From positions 102,719,381-102,783,380 of the forward strand of contig JALJCS010000001.1 of the NCBI GenBank assembly GCA_023055355.1: DNA of 64,000 nucleotides. The letters run 5' to 3'. Of this stretch, positions 1 through 13,701 are shown piece after piece. This DNA comes from Agelaius tricolor (Eukaryota; Chordata; Aves; Passeriformes; Icteridae). Numbering within the stretch: the stretch's first letter is position 1; each line of letters begins with the position of its first letter. The notes beneath the pieces were generated by a model. That model worked only from the letters and a program-made list of their open reading frames with translations, made no database searches and had not been told where the DNA came from. The position numbers were made by a program, and so were the translations under genes.

Positions 1-3000
1 TAGTTGATCAGTTACTTGGTAATTATTAACAGTTTCACTGGTTGCTTTTCTGCTATGTAGAATTTTGAGGCAAAGAACTCAAACCTGACAAACAAAGTGC
101 TCTATAAACTTTAATGAAGCCTTAGAACAAGCTGTAAACCAGGTAATTATTATTAGGCTAATTCTATAAGTGTGTAGCTTGAATCACAGAAATTAAATTG
201 CTTCTCTGTCAAAGAAGTATTCAATGGCAGAGCTTAGAAGTCATGTATTCCAGTTTCCACTCCTTTTACTGGACAACATTCTGTCACTTAGGATCAGCAG
301 TTTTTGAGAAGAAGGGCTTTTAAAAAACCAACATATACATCATTCCTTGTAAAAAAATGAAATTATTAATATTTATATCATGGCAGACAAGTCCTTGACC
401 TAAAAGGAGGTAGTTGCACAGTGATGTGGTTGCAGGCAGCAGAAGTGACATGGGAAAGAAACACACAGGTGTTACTAGGAGAGGACAAGGAGAGAAAAGA
501 AAAATTAACCCTCTGATTCCCTCTGGTAAATCTTCTATCCCACCATCTGTACAGAGATCAAATGATGCAAAGGCCTGATAAAATCTCAGAAGGAAAATGC
601 CTATTTCAGCAGATGTCACCAGGCATTTTCTCATTATTTGCCTCTTCAAAAATGGCTGAGAAATTACTAAAAAGTAAACTTCAGGGAAAATGTAATGTTT
701 GATTCCTAATACTTTCTATTTTTCCATACTGAAAAAATGGTAGAGAAGTAACAGTAATGATACAGAACTATAGAAAGAGTAAGGAAAGTATGGGAATAGC
801 AGAGAGGCACTGGCAGTGGACAGTCTTGTAGCAGCGCATCAAGGTCAAACCTTACCAACTACCCCACTGAAATATGCAAAACTCATTCTCACTGAGCTAT
901 TGATCTTCTGTAATGTTAGACATCTTTTTGGAAAACGTGCTAGAGATTGTAGGAAACAGTGTTATAAAGCACACACTGAGTTTCATGAGGGTGTATGTGA
1001 GAATACAAGCAGTCTATAAGATATGCTCTCTGATTACAGTGCATTAAACAATGACTTAATTATTTCCCAAAATCAAAAGAAGCCAGATCCTAGCATGTGA
1101 GAGGCACAGTAATTCAAATGTGGATCCATTCTTTTTATGTGAAGGCTACAATATTTGCTGACAGGTTGGGATACAAACCAGGGAATCTAAGAAGCTAAAT
1201 GCCTAAGTCTCAGCAATTTGATCCCCAGCTTTTCAGCTGAGACCATGAGAAGCAGATATCCTCCAGGGATGTGGCTCACAGGAGAACCTGTGAGGCATAC
1301 AAACAAGTGGGTTAGACCTGCATCATGTAGCTTCTCATAATTTTTTTACCTAGATATGGCTTTGTATATGTGATCCATCAAGACAGCTTTGATCCTTTGG
1401 AGCACAGCAACTAACAAAACAAGAAAAAAAAAGGGCTAGTAGAAAAGAAACACATATAAAGAGTTAGGGATTATAGGGGCTTGGCTATGATGGACAGACA
1501 CAGGCACTCACTGTTTAAAAGACAACACTAGGCATAATACTTTTTTTTTTTCTAAACACAAGCTTTCCCAATATCCTTCAATATTTCACACAGAAAGACC
1601 CACAAAAATACTCCAAACAATGACTTTAAAGAGTAAGGGAACAAACAGAAAAAGATGTGGAAATTCAAAAGGGAAGATTCTGATAAAATACCCAGAAAAG
1701 AAACAGAACCCAGTCAAACTTTCCTGTCTCAGGCTTAGTTAGAAAGGACCTTGTGAAGGCTGACTCTAACCTCTGTGTGCACCACTTTAGCATGGTAGCT
1801 GTGAGCTCCACAGAAAAAGAAAAATATAATTATGTGGATGCACTCAACTTGCACTCAAGTGTCTTGACTGCTTTTTTTAGTGTTGAATGGAGGAATTTGT
1901 TTTTCAGTAGACTCTAAATTCTTGTTACCCCTGCTTACAAAAACCAAACCCACAGGAATTCAAAGGGTCCATTTATGAACTGTAAATCTGGAACTTTTAA
2001 GTAATGGGAAAATGAGATATTTCAGGGTTCACTGGATTCAGCTACTCCCCTCTTTTAGCAGAGATTTCCTACAACCTTGACTTTAAATGCTGAACTACAT
2101 AATGCATTATTATATATTCACATCCCTATTTGACCTCCAAAGTGCACACCACTTTAAGAAAAGACATTACTAATGGGATTGAAAACATACAGTGAAAAAA
2201 ATACAATAAAAAATGCAGTCTTACTCTCACTAGAATATTTGGTCAAATTAGGCAATTTTACATTAAAATGGATTTGAAAATGTAAAAAGAATTAGAATTC
2301 TTTCTTTTTAGTAATTTCAAGTATTTAGGATTATTATTTCAAGTTAACGAAAATATGAAGATATGAAGATATTTTTATTCTGATGTTAGGTTTTTTAAAT
2401 ATTTAAACTTAATTTCTTTCTGTGTTATCATTTTTATAGTGTACTGGTGAACTTCATATATATTATTTTATCAGATTGACAGTGCAAAATTGTAAAATTT
2501 AAAATATTCATGCTTTCAATAGCAAAACACCAATCAACACATGGTGGCTCAACATTGATATTTCAGAAAATACAAAATATTTTGCTATATTTCTTTTTTA
2601 TTATTGTCCATCAGCGCCTTTAGTTTTTATCTGCTCTCTTACAAAATGTCTGTATTTAGCTTTAGTCCTGAGATTGTGCTTGAGGTGGTCAACTCTTAAA
2701 GGCTCTTTGCAATAAGTTCTGCTGCCCTCTGTCCCTGTTTCACCTCCAACCAACTTCATTACTCATGACACTTGACAATGTACAAGTAGGTTTCTGTCCC
2801 TGTGTGCTCACATTTGTACCCTGTCCAGCCCTATCCTCACATTCTCCAGCCCTGTCCCTAGAAATGGTAATTGGTACTTTTGTGGCTCGTCACTGAGTTT
2901 CTTACACAAGTATTTATTTTCCCCCTGGGATAATTTCTCACAACTTCTTCTAGTACCTCTTCACTGCTTTCAGTAGCCAGCTTATAAAGCCGGAAATGGA

Positions 3001-6000
3001 TAAAAGAGTTGTTGACAGTGGACTAAATTGCCAAAGATGCAAAGACTTTGGTGCAGAATTCCCACAGAATTTTGGACTCTTGTATTTGTCTATGATATCA
3101 AGTGAAGCTTTATGCTGTACTTCATTCATTGCAACCACTTTCAATATACTTCTTTCTTTATTCTGGTTTTACCTGTTTACCTTTCATTCCAGTTTCTGGA
3201 TATATCCAGGTCTACAGGAAGTTCCAACAAGGCTTTGGGTCATTCCTTCCTATATTTTTATGCTGTTGCTAGTTACTTGGAAATCTCAGAACAGTGAAGT
3301 TCAGCTTTACCCTGGTAATCATCTTTACTACATGTAGAAATTAGACTGAAACTCTTGTAGCCTGCATATTTTGAAGGCAAACTTTGGAAACTGAACTTCT
3401 TTCCAGTTTTATCACTTGTACAAAAATGCCAAACTAATCGAGCCTGTCATGTTTTGAAGGAAATGAATCTATTTTACTTAAAACATCAGTCATTATGAAT
3501 TAAATCCTAGGCCAATTTGATTTTTTTTTAATGTTTATTGCAATGAAAGCAATAGAGAGATAAATATGTGACTTTAAAAGTTTCATTAAATAAATAAAAC
3601 CCTATTTAAAATTATGATCCAAGTCTCCTTGATTTTTAGTAAAAGTATCACCATTGACTTCCATTTATTTTTTAAGTCCTAAAAGCAATACTACACAAAA
3701 GGTTAAGTAAAGAATCCAAAATTTGCCTTTTTTGGCACATGCTGAATTATTCTTTAGAAGGATGCTGAACCAATGTCCTTGCTTTTGTAAAATATTAAGC
3801 AAGAATATATAACAGTATTTGACACATAGGAGTGCAAATTTAAACAAAAGCAGAGCTCATATATTGCTTTTACATTCTATCTGCCAGTCAAACTGACTTT
3901 ATAAAGAATGGCAAAGCAATTTTCAATCATGTATGTTATATCGTGTAGGTCAAATTATTTTATGTAAATCTCTTTCACTTGGGTGTTTAAATTTCAATAA
4001 AAATGTAATGATAAAAAGTGTGGCTTTTATTTCTCCTTCTTTCTCCAATTCATTCTGAGTTTTGGAGAACAAGTGTTTTATTGAGCATGACACCTAAAAG
4101 AGGCATTGTTTTAAAAAGGTGTTAAAACAAGAGTCACATATGTTTTGGATAATGGAGGTATTACAGGAGGCTTCCCCACACAACCTTTCTTTCCTGTAAG
4201 CTGGGGCTCATGGAGCTGTTTCTGTAGGTTAGTTTGAGTTCACTTGAACTCTTCAGATCACCACATGAGGGTAGCTTACCTGATGACTTACAACAGCATC
4301 GTGCATTTTCAGAGTTTCCGATTGTTATTTTGCTTTTTGTTGCTGTTTTCATATTAGAGGTTGCCCACGTAATGAAGATAAAATATTCTTAGTGCTAAAT
4401 TGCGCCTAAAATTGGACAGTAACATGCTTCTCTCAGCCCCTAAAATAAAAAAACTAAAAAAAAAGAGAAAAAAAAGAAATAGAATTCACTGGTTGCAGAG
4501 CTTACCTAATAATACTTGCTTTTCTGAGTCAGAATTCAGTTGCTGTGTCAGGGTTTCACTTTGTAGTGAACAACCTAAGGAAATGGATCCTAAGCTGATC
4601 TCCCTTCAATATGTAGATGACTGCATGGCCTCTGAAACACTCAGCCTTTTTGCCTGCCTCATTATTTACTTTTGAAGTGAAGAAGAAAGATGACATGCAC
4701 CTCTGAGAGCTGGAGTATTTCCTAGCAAGATTCACTTTCATGTGTGATGTGGGTTAGATCCCAAACATTGGATAATATGACACATACTATGCTATTGTAC
4801 AAGTTGTGAATAATAAACATTAGAGAAATCCACACAGGGAATACTACGCACTTTGGGGGAAAATTCTGAATTCAGAAACATAACTGCAGCTCAGGGAAGA
4901 TTTTAAATACCAATCCAATGAAATATGTTTGTGTGTATCTTCAGTTGTAAAACTATAGTTCTTTGCAAATACAAGGAGATAAGCTGGTTTACACCACTGG
5001 AGAGTAAATATTTGCAGGTTTTTTCTCTTTTAGCTGAAATATGATTACCCCAGGAATTTTTGGAACAAGTTAGTGCTAATGTTTGTACCACAGAGCTAAA
5101 GAAAGCATAGGCTGGAATAAGAAGAATGGGACAAGAATTAATGCTTTTGATTTTATGAATTATCTGGAGGTTTGCATTATTTCCCATCCTTAACCAAATC
5201 TAAAAGTAGAAAAAAGGAGCAATTAAAGCAAATTGAACACAAATGAATCTTTGTTGAGATTAAGTCAAGTTTGGTTTTTTTTTTCAGAATGCCTTTGGAT
5301 TTCAACATTAAAAGAAATTCTTCTGATAATGAAATAAAAAAGCATTTCTAAGCAGCAACTTAGAATATTTTGTTCATTTTCCAAGCAATTTGAGGCAACA
5401 TAATGTAATCCACTGTTTCCTTCCCGAATTCTTTTATCTTTGACATCTCAATCTTTTCAATTAAAATTTGTTTATTTTGCACAGGTTCCCAAGTACCACT
5501 ATATGAGTGACTAGCAGCAATGTGCAGGGAAAGGGGAAAAGTAACTTTCAGTTCATTTAATGTTTCAAAATCTATGGAAAAGTTTGGTCAAATGAAAATT
5601 CAGACTGAAAACTGAATGATTTAAAGATTCCTCTTCCATTTTTCTTGATCCTTTTTCCTGGTAGAGACAATATATACAGCTTGGTTAATTTTTCTTTTTC
5701 CACAATGTGCTATTAACTTCCTGGCACAAGATATTGTCATACACTAATGTCAATAGTGTCACTGCATTAGATAACATTGGTGACATTCCAATGTCACCAA
5801 ATCTGTCTTTCCTCTTTCTAGAAGCCCATGCCTAGTTTTACCTTGGTCAAGAGAAAAGCTTAACAGCAAACAGAATTCAATGACTACTTTAAGTTCTGAA
5901 GAATAAGGACAACTATTCCCTTGTGTTTTGTAGAGGCTTGTCAGGGATTGCACAAGGACACTTGCACACGTATAGTTTTATGTTTTTTCATTTGCCAACA

Positions 6001-8716
6001 TAATCTGTCCAGACAATATAATTCTTCCAGAGTGCTGTCTGATAGGGATCAATTCCTTCCACTTCCTCTTACCTGGAAACACTGGTCAGAAAATTTGTTT
6101 TAGTTCTGTTTGTTCCTAAATAGTCCTACCAATAACTCAGCCTCATGCACAGTTATCTCTTCTGTTATCAACTGAAAAAATAACCCTAAACCCCATATCT
6201 TCTGCTTCCTAAAGTGTTAAGTACATATTGGTAACTCACTGTAGGGAAGTGTGAGCTGAGAGGGAACATCAGCAGTGCTCTTGCTGATGAGAGTGGATCC
6301 TTTCTTTATATCATACAAACTCAGCTTTGATTCATCTCTGCACTGCCCTTATGTTCTTAAAGAGTATCAGAGACATACTTTAAAATCAGAATCAGTCAAT
6401 TTCACAGAAAGTTTCTGACACTTTCTCTGTGGGACTGCACAGAAAGGATATCACTTTGTCATGTCATCCAAAAATGGAATAACTTCCAAGAACCATATTT
6501 TACAAATATTCATTCATCTGTTTATCTTTATGCTCTGAGAACAACTTTGGTGTTTTTCCAGAATTGCCTGCTGAGTCTTAGGGTCAACATGTGTGAGTTC
6601 ATGTGGGACTGCAGACTAATGAGACAGCAATCTTCCTGTCAGTTCAGGACTACATTATCTGCTCTGAATGAGCTCAGGATTTGTCATGGAATTTGTAATG
6701 GAAATACTATAAAGCACAGCAACATACATGACACAAAGAATAGGAAAACATATGTAGTTGATTATTTTAGCTTTAAAAAATTAGTCTGTTCATATGGAAT
6801 ATCAAAAACACTGACAAAATCCTCCATGTTGAATATAGATAATTTCATCTAGTATTAGCATGGAAAGATGGCAAGATATTTGTATCCTTCCTCCCACTTG
6901 GCTTATGTCTGTGAAATAAATGTTTTTCAGTAACATTACATTGTGGGAACCTGCTGTGATAGACAACCATATTCTGCAGTTTTTGTTAAAAACATATGTA
7001 AAACCATTGAACACCCATGCTACAACTGATTACCTGTGTTTTAGGTGCAAAATATTAATAGTAACCAAAGTGTAAAAGGAATTTAATTTCTTCCTTCCTT
7101 GGCTTTTTGGTTTTTTCTCTTTTTTTTTTTTTCTTCAAGTTTAAAATGTCACTATTTAAAACACTCAACAGGTACATTAAAAACTAAGTAATAGAATGGA
7201 ATTTTCTAATGTCAGCTGGACTGCATTTGGAAAATACTTCGGGATTTATCATTCCCTTGTAACTGAAACTGTTATTAATGATAGTGATCCAGAAATATTA
7301 AGGAAAAAACCCTGAGCTGGTGATGGAGAGCCATTTCAATACTTCTATATACATATCCATGCCTTCAACTATATTCAGAAAAAGCACTAGTGGAATACCA
7401 AAGACAGCTTCTTACAGACAGGAGAAACACATAGCTAATAAATGACAGAAATTATTTAAATTAAATAGTTCCGTTTTGTATACATTAAAAATAGACTTTT
7501 TTTTTAAATTTTGCCTTTAAAATTTGATGTCAACAGCTCATAATGAAGTACAGAACTGGAACTTGGTAAATCTTTTTCATTGTGTCAACGTAGTATTGAT
7601 TTCCATTAAAAATTACTGGTGATTATTGAATGATAGTTAGCAGATTCATAGTTCACAATCTTAACATACTTAGCATGCCAAACAAGTTCATTTGTAATTT
7701 TCCACAGAAAAATTAGCTGCTTTGTGAATATAAACAAACCAAGATATTTTCTGTAATATCTCCTATGCCAATTGAATAGGAATGAGTTTTACTACCACAG
7801 GCATACACAGTACATGTAATTTAAATATATAGAATTTAAAAGAAAGTAAGATGAAACATTAGTCACCCTTGAGTTTGTATGGATTTGTCTCTAAATGCCT
7901 CTTCCTTTGCCTTATGACTGCTCTGCCAAAGTATCTTCACTTTCTAGTTTTTACACCTGCAAAGTTCAGTTAGGTCACTTCCATTTTTTTCTGGGAACTG
8001 ACAATGCAATACTCAACCCTTACCATTGTTAAATCAAAGATGACTGGATTACTTGCACACATATTCTAATGGAATATTCACCAAGCCAAGCAGATCAAAT
8101 GGCTACCTACATTAAGCTATGACTTTACTCTGATGAGGGCCCCTAATTTGGCTTCCTCTCCCCACTGAGGTTCTGGTATCATAGGAACATACATAGTCCA
8201 TATGCAATAGAAAAATCAGACCTACTTCTCCTAAATTTGACTGAAATAAATCAACTGAGGAGGAGAGCAACAAGAACAACAAACGACCACCAAATAAATG
8301 AAAACCCCAAATCAAACCCAAAAAAACCAAAAACCCAATCCAGAGAAAAAACCAAAGAGGCAATCAGACAAACAGGAACTATAAATCATGTGTTACTGAT
8401 TTTTTATAAGTTTCTTCAACAGTCAGTGATAAAAAAATGTAAGCCAGGGTACTTAAACTGGTTATGGTTGGTTGGTTTTGGTTTTCTTAGTTTGGGGTTT
8501 TCATCTTTTTTTTTCATGTAAAGAATTGCAGTCTCTAACCTCGAATTTTAAGTGTCAGATCCAGGGATTCACTGCCATGAACTCTTGCATTAGCTATCAA
8601 TTTACTTTGGGACATTGAGCTATGTGTGGGACCAGAATAATTTTCTTGAAAGAGCTGGTTTTGCATGTAACTAGCTGAGAATGAGTCATCCTTTTTAAAC
8701 CATTCTGCAATACTAC
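1..8716. other. AT-rich unique DNA, no gene recognised
   Basis: I see no convincing exon, RNA gene or mobile element here. Open frames are short (about 60-110 codons) and have no recognisable family motif. Low-complexity tracts include a T run near 1540, an A-rich patch near 4440-4480, a T run near 7120 and a T/G-rich patch near 8460-8515. A short perfect inverted repeat lies at 5777-5800. Intronic or intergenic DNA is the simplest reading. Confidence 0.6.
5777..5800. repeat. Short perfect inverted repeat
   Basis: TTGGTGACATT is followed, after two bases (CC), by its exact reverse complement AATGTCACCAA. The arms are 11 bp, though a folded RNA would need to open the innermost pairs. It could be a palindromic protein site or chance. 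Nothing nearby assigns a role. Confidence 0.5.
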
Positions 8717-9119
8717 TGTGGGATCTCAGCACATCGTTCCCGATGTCCAGAGATGCCAAGAGAGCCCTTGGGGGTCTCGAAAATCCTGGAATGTTGCCAA
8801 GAGTGTTTGGTGGCTTGATTTTGATCCATCCACAGAAGTAACAAGAGTTTGAGGACAAGAGAATCACTTTAGAGTAAAAGGTGTAAAAGAGACACATTTA
8901 GAGGGTGAGATATAGACTTTAAGGTTTTTGGTACAGGGGGGTTATGGAGACAAGATGGAGGGATCAGGGCGTGTCTCGTCCTTCTTCTTTCTTCTTCTTG
9001 TCCTCCATCTCCTGTGATGATGTTGGCACTTAGAGATTGGTTTCTGGTGAAGGTACACTTGTTAACATGGGTGAAAAGCATTGGGAAATAAAGGTAAATA
9101 TTGTGTACGTAGATTTTAG

Positions 9120-9126
9120 TATAAAA
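9120..9126 (+). promoter_or_regulatory. TATA box of the solo LTR
   Basis: TATAAAA sits about 100 bp upstream of the LTR polyadenylation signal, where the U3 promoter would be. Transcription from it would run rightwards. Whether it is active cannot be told from sequence. Confidence 0.6.
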
Positions 9127-9221
9127 AGACATGACCGCCCCGTGGGTGGTCAGAGAGTGCCTGTGACTGCTTGCAGATCAGACCTCTGTTGGCCAGACAG
9201 AAAATTTTGTAGATAAGAAAT

Positions 9222-9227
9222 AATAAA
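9222..9227 (+). terminator. Polyadenylation signal of the solo LTR
   Basis: AATAAA lies 109 bp before the 3' end of the LTR, consistent with the R/U5 arrangement. It could end transcripts started in the LTR or read in from the left. Confidence 0.55.
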
Positions 9228-9677
9228 CAACCTGAAGATCGAAAAGCTGAAGAGTCCAGACTCGTCCTTTGCATCACGTGCCACCCAAGAACCACTCTAC
9301 CCGTGTCGGGGCAGAGACAGACAGCCGAACCCGACATACTCCTATGCCTTTTTTCCACATGTATTTCTTATTTAAAACTATGCAAAACAATACAAAATAA
9401 AACAGGTCCCTCAAAAGAAGAAAACAATTTTTAAACTATAACAAGTAGAAAAACCATAGACTATAAACTCTGTTTAAACCAAATATTAATTTTAAAAAAC
9501 AGATTTACAAAAATCACTAATTCATTGAATGGAATTTAGCAAACATTCCATATTACAGATTCAGAAAAATAATGTTCAGCTAAAGATGTTTAAAACTTAC
9601 TTATTATGTTCAAAATGATTGATAAAGATGTGTCACAACTTATGGGATGAATGACAGATGCGAACCTTTCCCTCCCC

Positions 9678-9910
9678 CTAGCACTGCTGAGACCCCACAC
9701 TGGAATAGAGAAGATCCCTCATGACCATCCGGAAGCACTTTCTAACAGTGACCAAGCACTGGCAGAGGTTGCTCGGAAGAGGAGATGAATCTTCCACTTT
9801 GGTAATATCCAAAAGCTATCTGGGCATGGTCCAGAGCATACATTGAGCATGGAGGTCAGAGCAGTTGACAAGCAGAGGTCCCTTCCAACCTCAGCCTGTG
9901 ATTCTATAAA
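9678..9910 (+). mobile_element. CR1 LINE, 3' end fragment
   Basis: This matches the 3' end of chicken-type CR1: a piece like 'gcactgctgagacc', then 'agcactggcagaggttgc', then the hallmark tail 'aggtcccttccaacctc' followed by 'tgtgattcta'. It is 5'-truncated, as most CR1 copies are, and has internal deletions. It has no coding capacity. Orientation is plus because the characteristic tail lies at the right end. Confidence 0.85.
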
Positions 9911-10392
9911 ACAACAATCCAGTCTTCCTTCTGAACTATTTATGTGTTTGTTCTCCTTTTAGGTTAATGCAGTGCAATACACACACTTAGGGATTGGGCT
10001 CTACGATTTCATTTTAATTCCTGTTAAGAAATCACTACCCCTCAGAAATATTTCTGAGAAGCCACAAGTATTCTTCTCTTGTTCACTGCTCTAGAAGACA
10101 ACTAGCTTGCAACACTTTAAGTACAGCTTTCAGGATTTCTTAAATACATGGCCTTCTCAGCTTATTTGTACTTCTGACCTCTCTAAATTTTGCTTTTTAT
10201 CCATTTCCTGAATACTGACACTTGCAGTAATAATCATTCTTCAGTAATGATGGATTCTTATGTAACTCTACACTCTACAGATATTGAAATATTATGTAAA
10301 AAACTCTCTTTTCTTGATTCTGTTTGAAATAGAAAGATGACATTTTGTACTGTGAGTTAACTGTTGTAATTTTTTTTCCAGAGCCTCTCAGT

Positions 10393-10421
10393 TTAATTAG
10401 TCTTTAATTACTGGTTAATTA
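10393..10421. promoter_or_regulatory. Three phased TTAATTA homeodomain-type motifs
   Basis: TTAATTA occurs at 10393-10399, 10404-10410 and 10415-10421, with exactly four bases between copies, giving an 11-bp period close to one helical turn. TAATTA is the core bound by many homeodomain proteins, and phased copies are compatible with cooperative binding on one DNA face. AT-rich DNA yields such motifs by chance, so function is only inferred. Confidence 0.3.
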
Positions 10422-13400
10422 TTCTCTCAGTAATCTGTGTTTCATTCACATATTTAATAGCCATCAGTATTTAAGTAACTTAAGGTTATCTCTTTGTACA
10501 TGAATTTGAAACAGAGATATTAAAGCAACTTAAAGTAATGCTGAACTCAGCATCATTTGAAATGAATTTTTTAAGATGCAAGATTTCCTTTAAAGAAGTA
10601 TTTCAGTCTGATTATTCTGGAGCTGCTAAATAGCCTCTGTAAGTGATAATTTAAACATCATGGTTTACTTCTTGCTTGTGTGAGTTTTTTTGGCTCCTGT
10701 GTTCATCTCCTCTCTTCATGCCAGCACTAACAGGGCTTCACAGGACGTGCAGATCTGCACTGGGATAACAACATCAATCAGATGTCACGCCTCAGCATTT
10801 CAGTCACCCAAATTCAGCTATACTTCCCCTAAAGCACAACTGGATGAACATATTCCAATTCTATTTTGATTATCTACTCCTTCCTGGACCCCTGCAGGTT
10901 CTTTCTTCTGAAATAATAAAGATGAGACAATAACAGGGGCAGATCTGGGACTTGATGGAAAACATCTTCTAAGTGCTCTGGTGGTAACTTACAGCTCAGA
11001 GCCTGGTAGAGCTGCAAGATTTGAGGTTAGGAAAAGTGTCAGAGTGCTATGGGAATAGTGAGTTTTTCAGTTCAGTAATTTTTTTCCTGGTGAGAATATT
11101 TAGTCATAGCCACCAGGCAATTTCCAGCTGAAAGACTACCCTAGATTTGGCAACCAGCTTGATGATTTCTGTGATCTGCCTGAAAACACACATTATTGCC
11201 TGAAAACATGCTAGATAAGATGTGTTAGATCAGACTTTGAAGTAAATAAATGGACAATTTGTCCAAATTTATGTAGGAGACACTGTCTTACACTGTACTA
11301 GAGATATTTCAAATAAAGGATGTTTCCTTCATTCCTTCTCCCTTTCCTTCTCTTAAGTATTTTAGAATAATCTAAAGAAAGCTCTGGAGTAGCAAGAAAA
11401 TTTCTATTTAGGATCTCTGCAGACACTGCCTCCTCATTCAAAGGAGAGGAGAATTTAAGTATCGGAAACTTTTGTCAGTAGAGCTTGTCTATCAATCTTT
11501 CTGAAGAATTCAAAATTCTCTAGAAGAAAGATTTCTAGACAAATTAATAGTAACTTTACATCCTGAGACAAAAAGCTAATAAAATGTTCAATAGTAACTT
11601 AAAAAGAAGAAAACCTCAACTACAACTTGTAGACTGTTTATGAAAGGACAGAAGAAATAAATTGCTCAGCAAAGAAGAGGAAAAGTTACTAAATAAGACC
11701 TGATGTCAGAAATATTGAAATCTTAGTGGTTGAGAAGGTAAGGAAAGACACACTTGACAGAACTGGTCCCCATAAAAAAAATTATTTGCATCTTCTGACA
11801 GGACATAGAAAAAGTTGTGGTCATAGATATGCATTCATATATGAGGTGAGCAGTCCATGGGAATAAGCTTAATCCCTCCAATGGGCACTCACACCCAATT
11901 TTATATTATTCCCTTTGATCATTATCCTGCTGCAATGTGTAAGAAAAGAGTTTGCTTTCTATAGAAGAGACAAAGATGTGGAGAAGGTTCCTGAGAACAA
12001 ATATTTGTAGGTATAGATAGGGATCTTACTTTTTGCCTCACCACCTCAATCACATAGGATGTAAGCATGTGTAGATATAAATTAATTTGAGTTTTCAATA
12101 AGAGGAACACAAGATGGCAATCTTATCAGTATATTAGATCATGAATTAAGGACAGGTATTTCTCACAGAAATAGAGTAAAAAAGACAATAAAAAAAATCC
12201 GATGTGAATTCTTTTTGGCTGCAGAGACAGCTTGCTGCAAACCAAAACAAACCCCTGAACAAACACCACCATTTCTAACTGCAATATTTACAAGAGACAA
12301 CAGACAACGCAAGTGTGTCTGGAATCATGGAGAGCTTGCATCCTCAACATGGGAGGAGGTGAGACATCTGATTCCATAAGTGGCTTTTTCAGTCTGAAGA
12401 AGGAGAGAGGTTAACATGTAAGAACAGCATAGCTGGTCCTTGGGAATGCATCTTTATCCAAATGTAAATTCTATGGCAATTATAAACTGAAGTCAATGAG
12501 GTTAGAGTGGTTACAGTTGAGGGAAGAAATTAGATATAAGCTCAGAATTTCTATTTGTTCAGACAATGATGAATTGGTTCTACTGTAGCTCATTATTCAA
12601 TTCTGTTTAAGAATTCTGTGCATATATTTTCCATGGCTAAACTTAAAATATCAAAATAATTTTTCTCTGTTTTTATGCAAGTTGATCTAATATAGTGCAT
12701 TTTCTTTGACACCAGATTTTCAACAAACTTCAATCCAGCCCTGGGAATACCAAATGGATTGAAGGAATCAGCATCTCTATTTGAAATACTGTTACGCAGA
12801 AGGAAAAACCCAGGATATTTGATTTTCAATAAAACTTATGGTAAAATGTGAACTTCTATAAACTGATCCCTGGCTTTTTGAAAATAAGAGGAACCAATTT
12901 AAAAATATTAAATTGGAATTTGAACTGGGGGAGAAGGAGGGAACCATCTGGTCATTGAATCATATATGTATCAACAGACTTCCATAAATAGAATCCCAAT
13001 ATCTAAAATTAAATATATTGTGTACATTGGCATTAAAAAAAGTCATTGTTTTATTCTGTGCATTGGTGTACACCAGTCAGAGGCATGTACTTTGGATCTC
13101 TTATTCTCATTGTTGACTGCAGACTCGATGTAAGTGTTATCCAGGGCCCAGTGTTTTCAAATGAGATTTAGTATTCATTCTCCATTAGACTTCTATAGAT
13201 GAGGAAAAAAAATTGTAACAAGAATTTTTTGTGTATGAAAATGAAAAAAAAAACCCCTGTTACTGTTTAGAAAGGTCTGTTGCAAGAGACTTACAGGAGT
13301 TCTATAACTGTAAAAGATGGAGCCTGCCTATGGATTTGCTGATCCTTGATCATCACAACTTCTGGGTAAGCTACACACCAAATAAAATAAATACAAATAT

Positions 13401-13672
13401 AATATTCGCTCACTTCTCTGTATGTCAAAATAATCTTGTGGACATAATTTTGAATCCAGGTATGAGAGGAAACACTAAATGCACATTATATGAGGTTTTT
13501 GTTTTAGTTTTTGTTTGATTTCTTTGTTTTAAATACAGTAGAGTAAGCATACATCATAGATATTTGAATCTAAACAGAAGCAACCAAGAATATTCTGTTT
13601 CATGTTTTACCTGCTATGCCAAAATTCTCAGTTCTGACCTTTTTTCAGATAGATTATGCTAGTATAAAATTG

Positions 13673-13701
13673 TTTTTATCATGACCATTTTTATCATGAC
13701 C
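13673..13701. repeat. Tandem duplication, 15-bp unit, two copies
   Basis: TTTTTATCATGACC is repeated with a period of 15 bp. It looks like a replication-slippage duplication with no coding or regulatory context. Confidence 0.75.

Larger units (their letters stand above)
8717..9336 (+). mobile_element. Solo LTR of an ERVK-like endogenous retrovirus
   Basis: A 620-bp element that starts TGTGGGATCTC and ends AACCCGACA, so its ends form an imperfect inverted repeat of the TG...CA type. It has a TATA box (TATAAAA, 9120-9126) and a polyadenylation signal (AATAAA, 9222-9227) about 100 bp apart, in the right order for U3-R-U5. It is flanked by TACTAC (8711-8716) and TACTCC (9337-9342), a 6-bp target duplication with one difference, which is the length expected of ERVK-type integration. 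No gag, pol or env sequence lies next to it, so this is a solo LTR left by recombination. The 3' half resembles passerine ERVK LTRs as I recall them. The exact 5' boundary is inferred from the ends and the duplication. Confidence 0.75.

Noticed and set aside
4436..4485. A-rich tract as the tail of a processed pseudogene
   Set aside because: No recognisable coding sequence precedes it and no flanking duplication was found.
8112..8521. Overlapping frames of 83 and 94 codons on opposite strands
   Set aside because: They arise from A-rich and T/G-rich low-complexity sequence and give biased, unlikely peptides.
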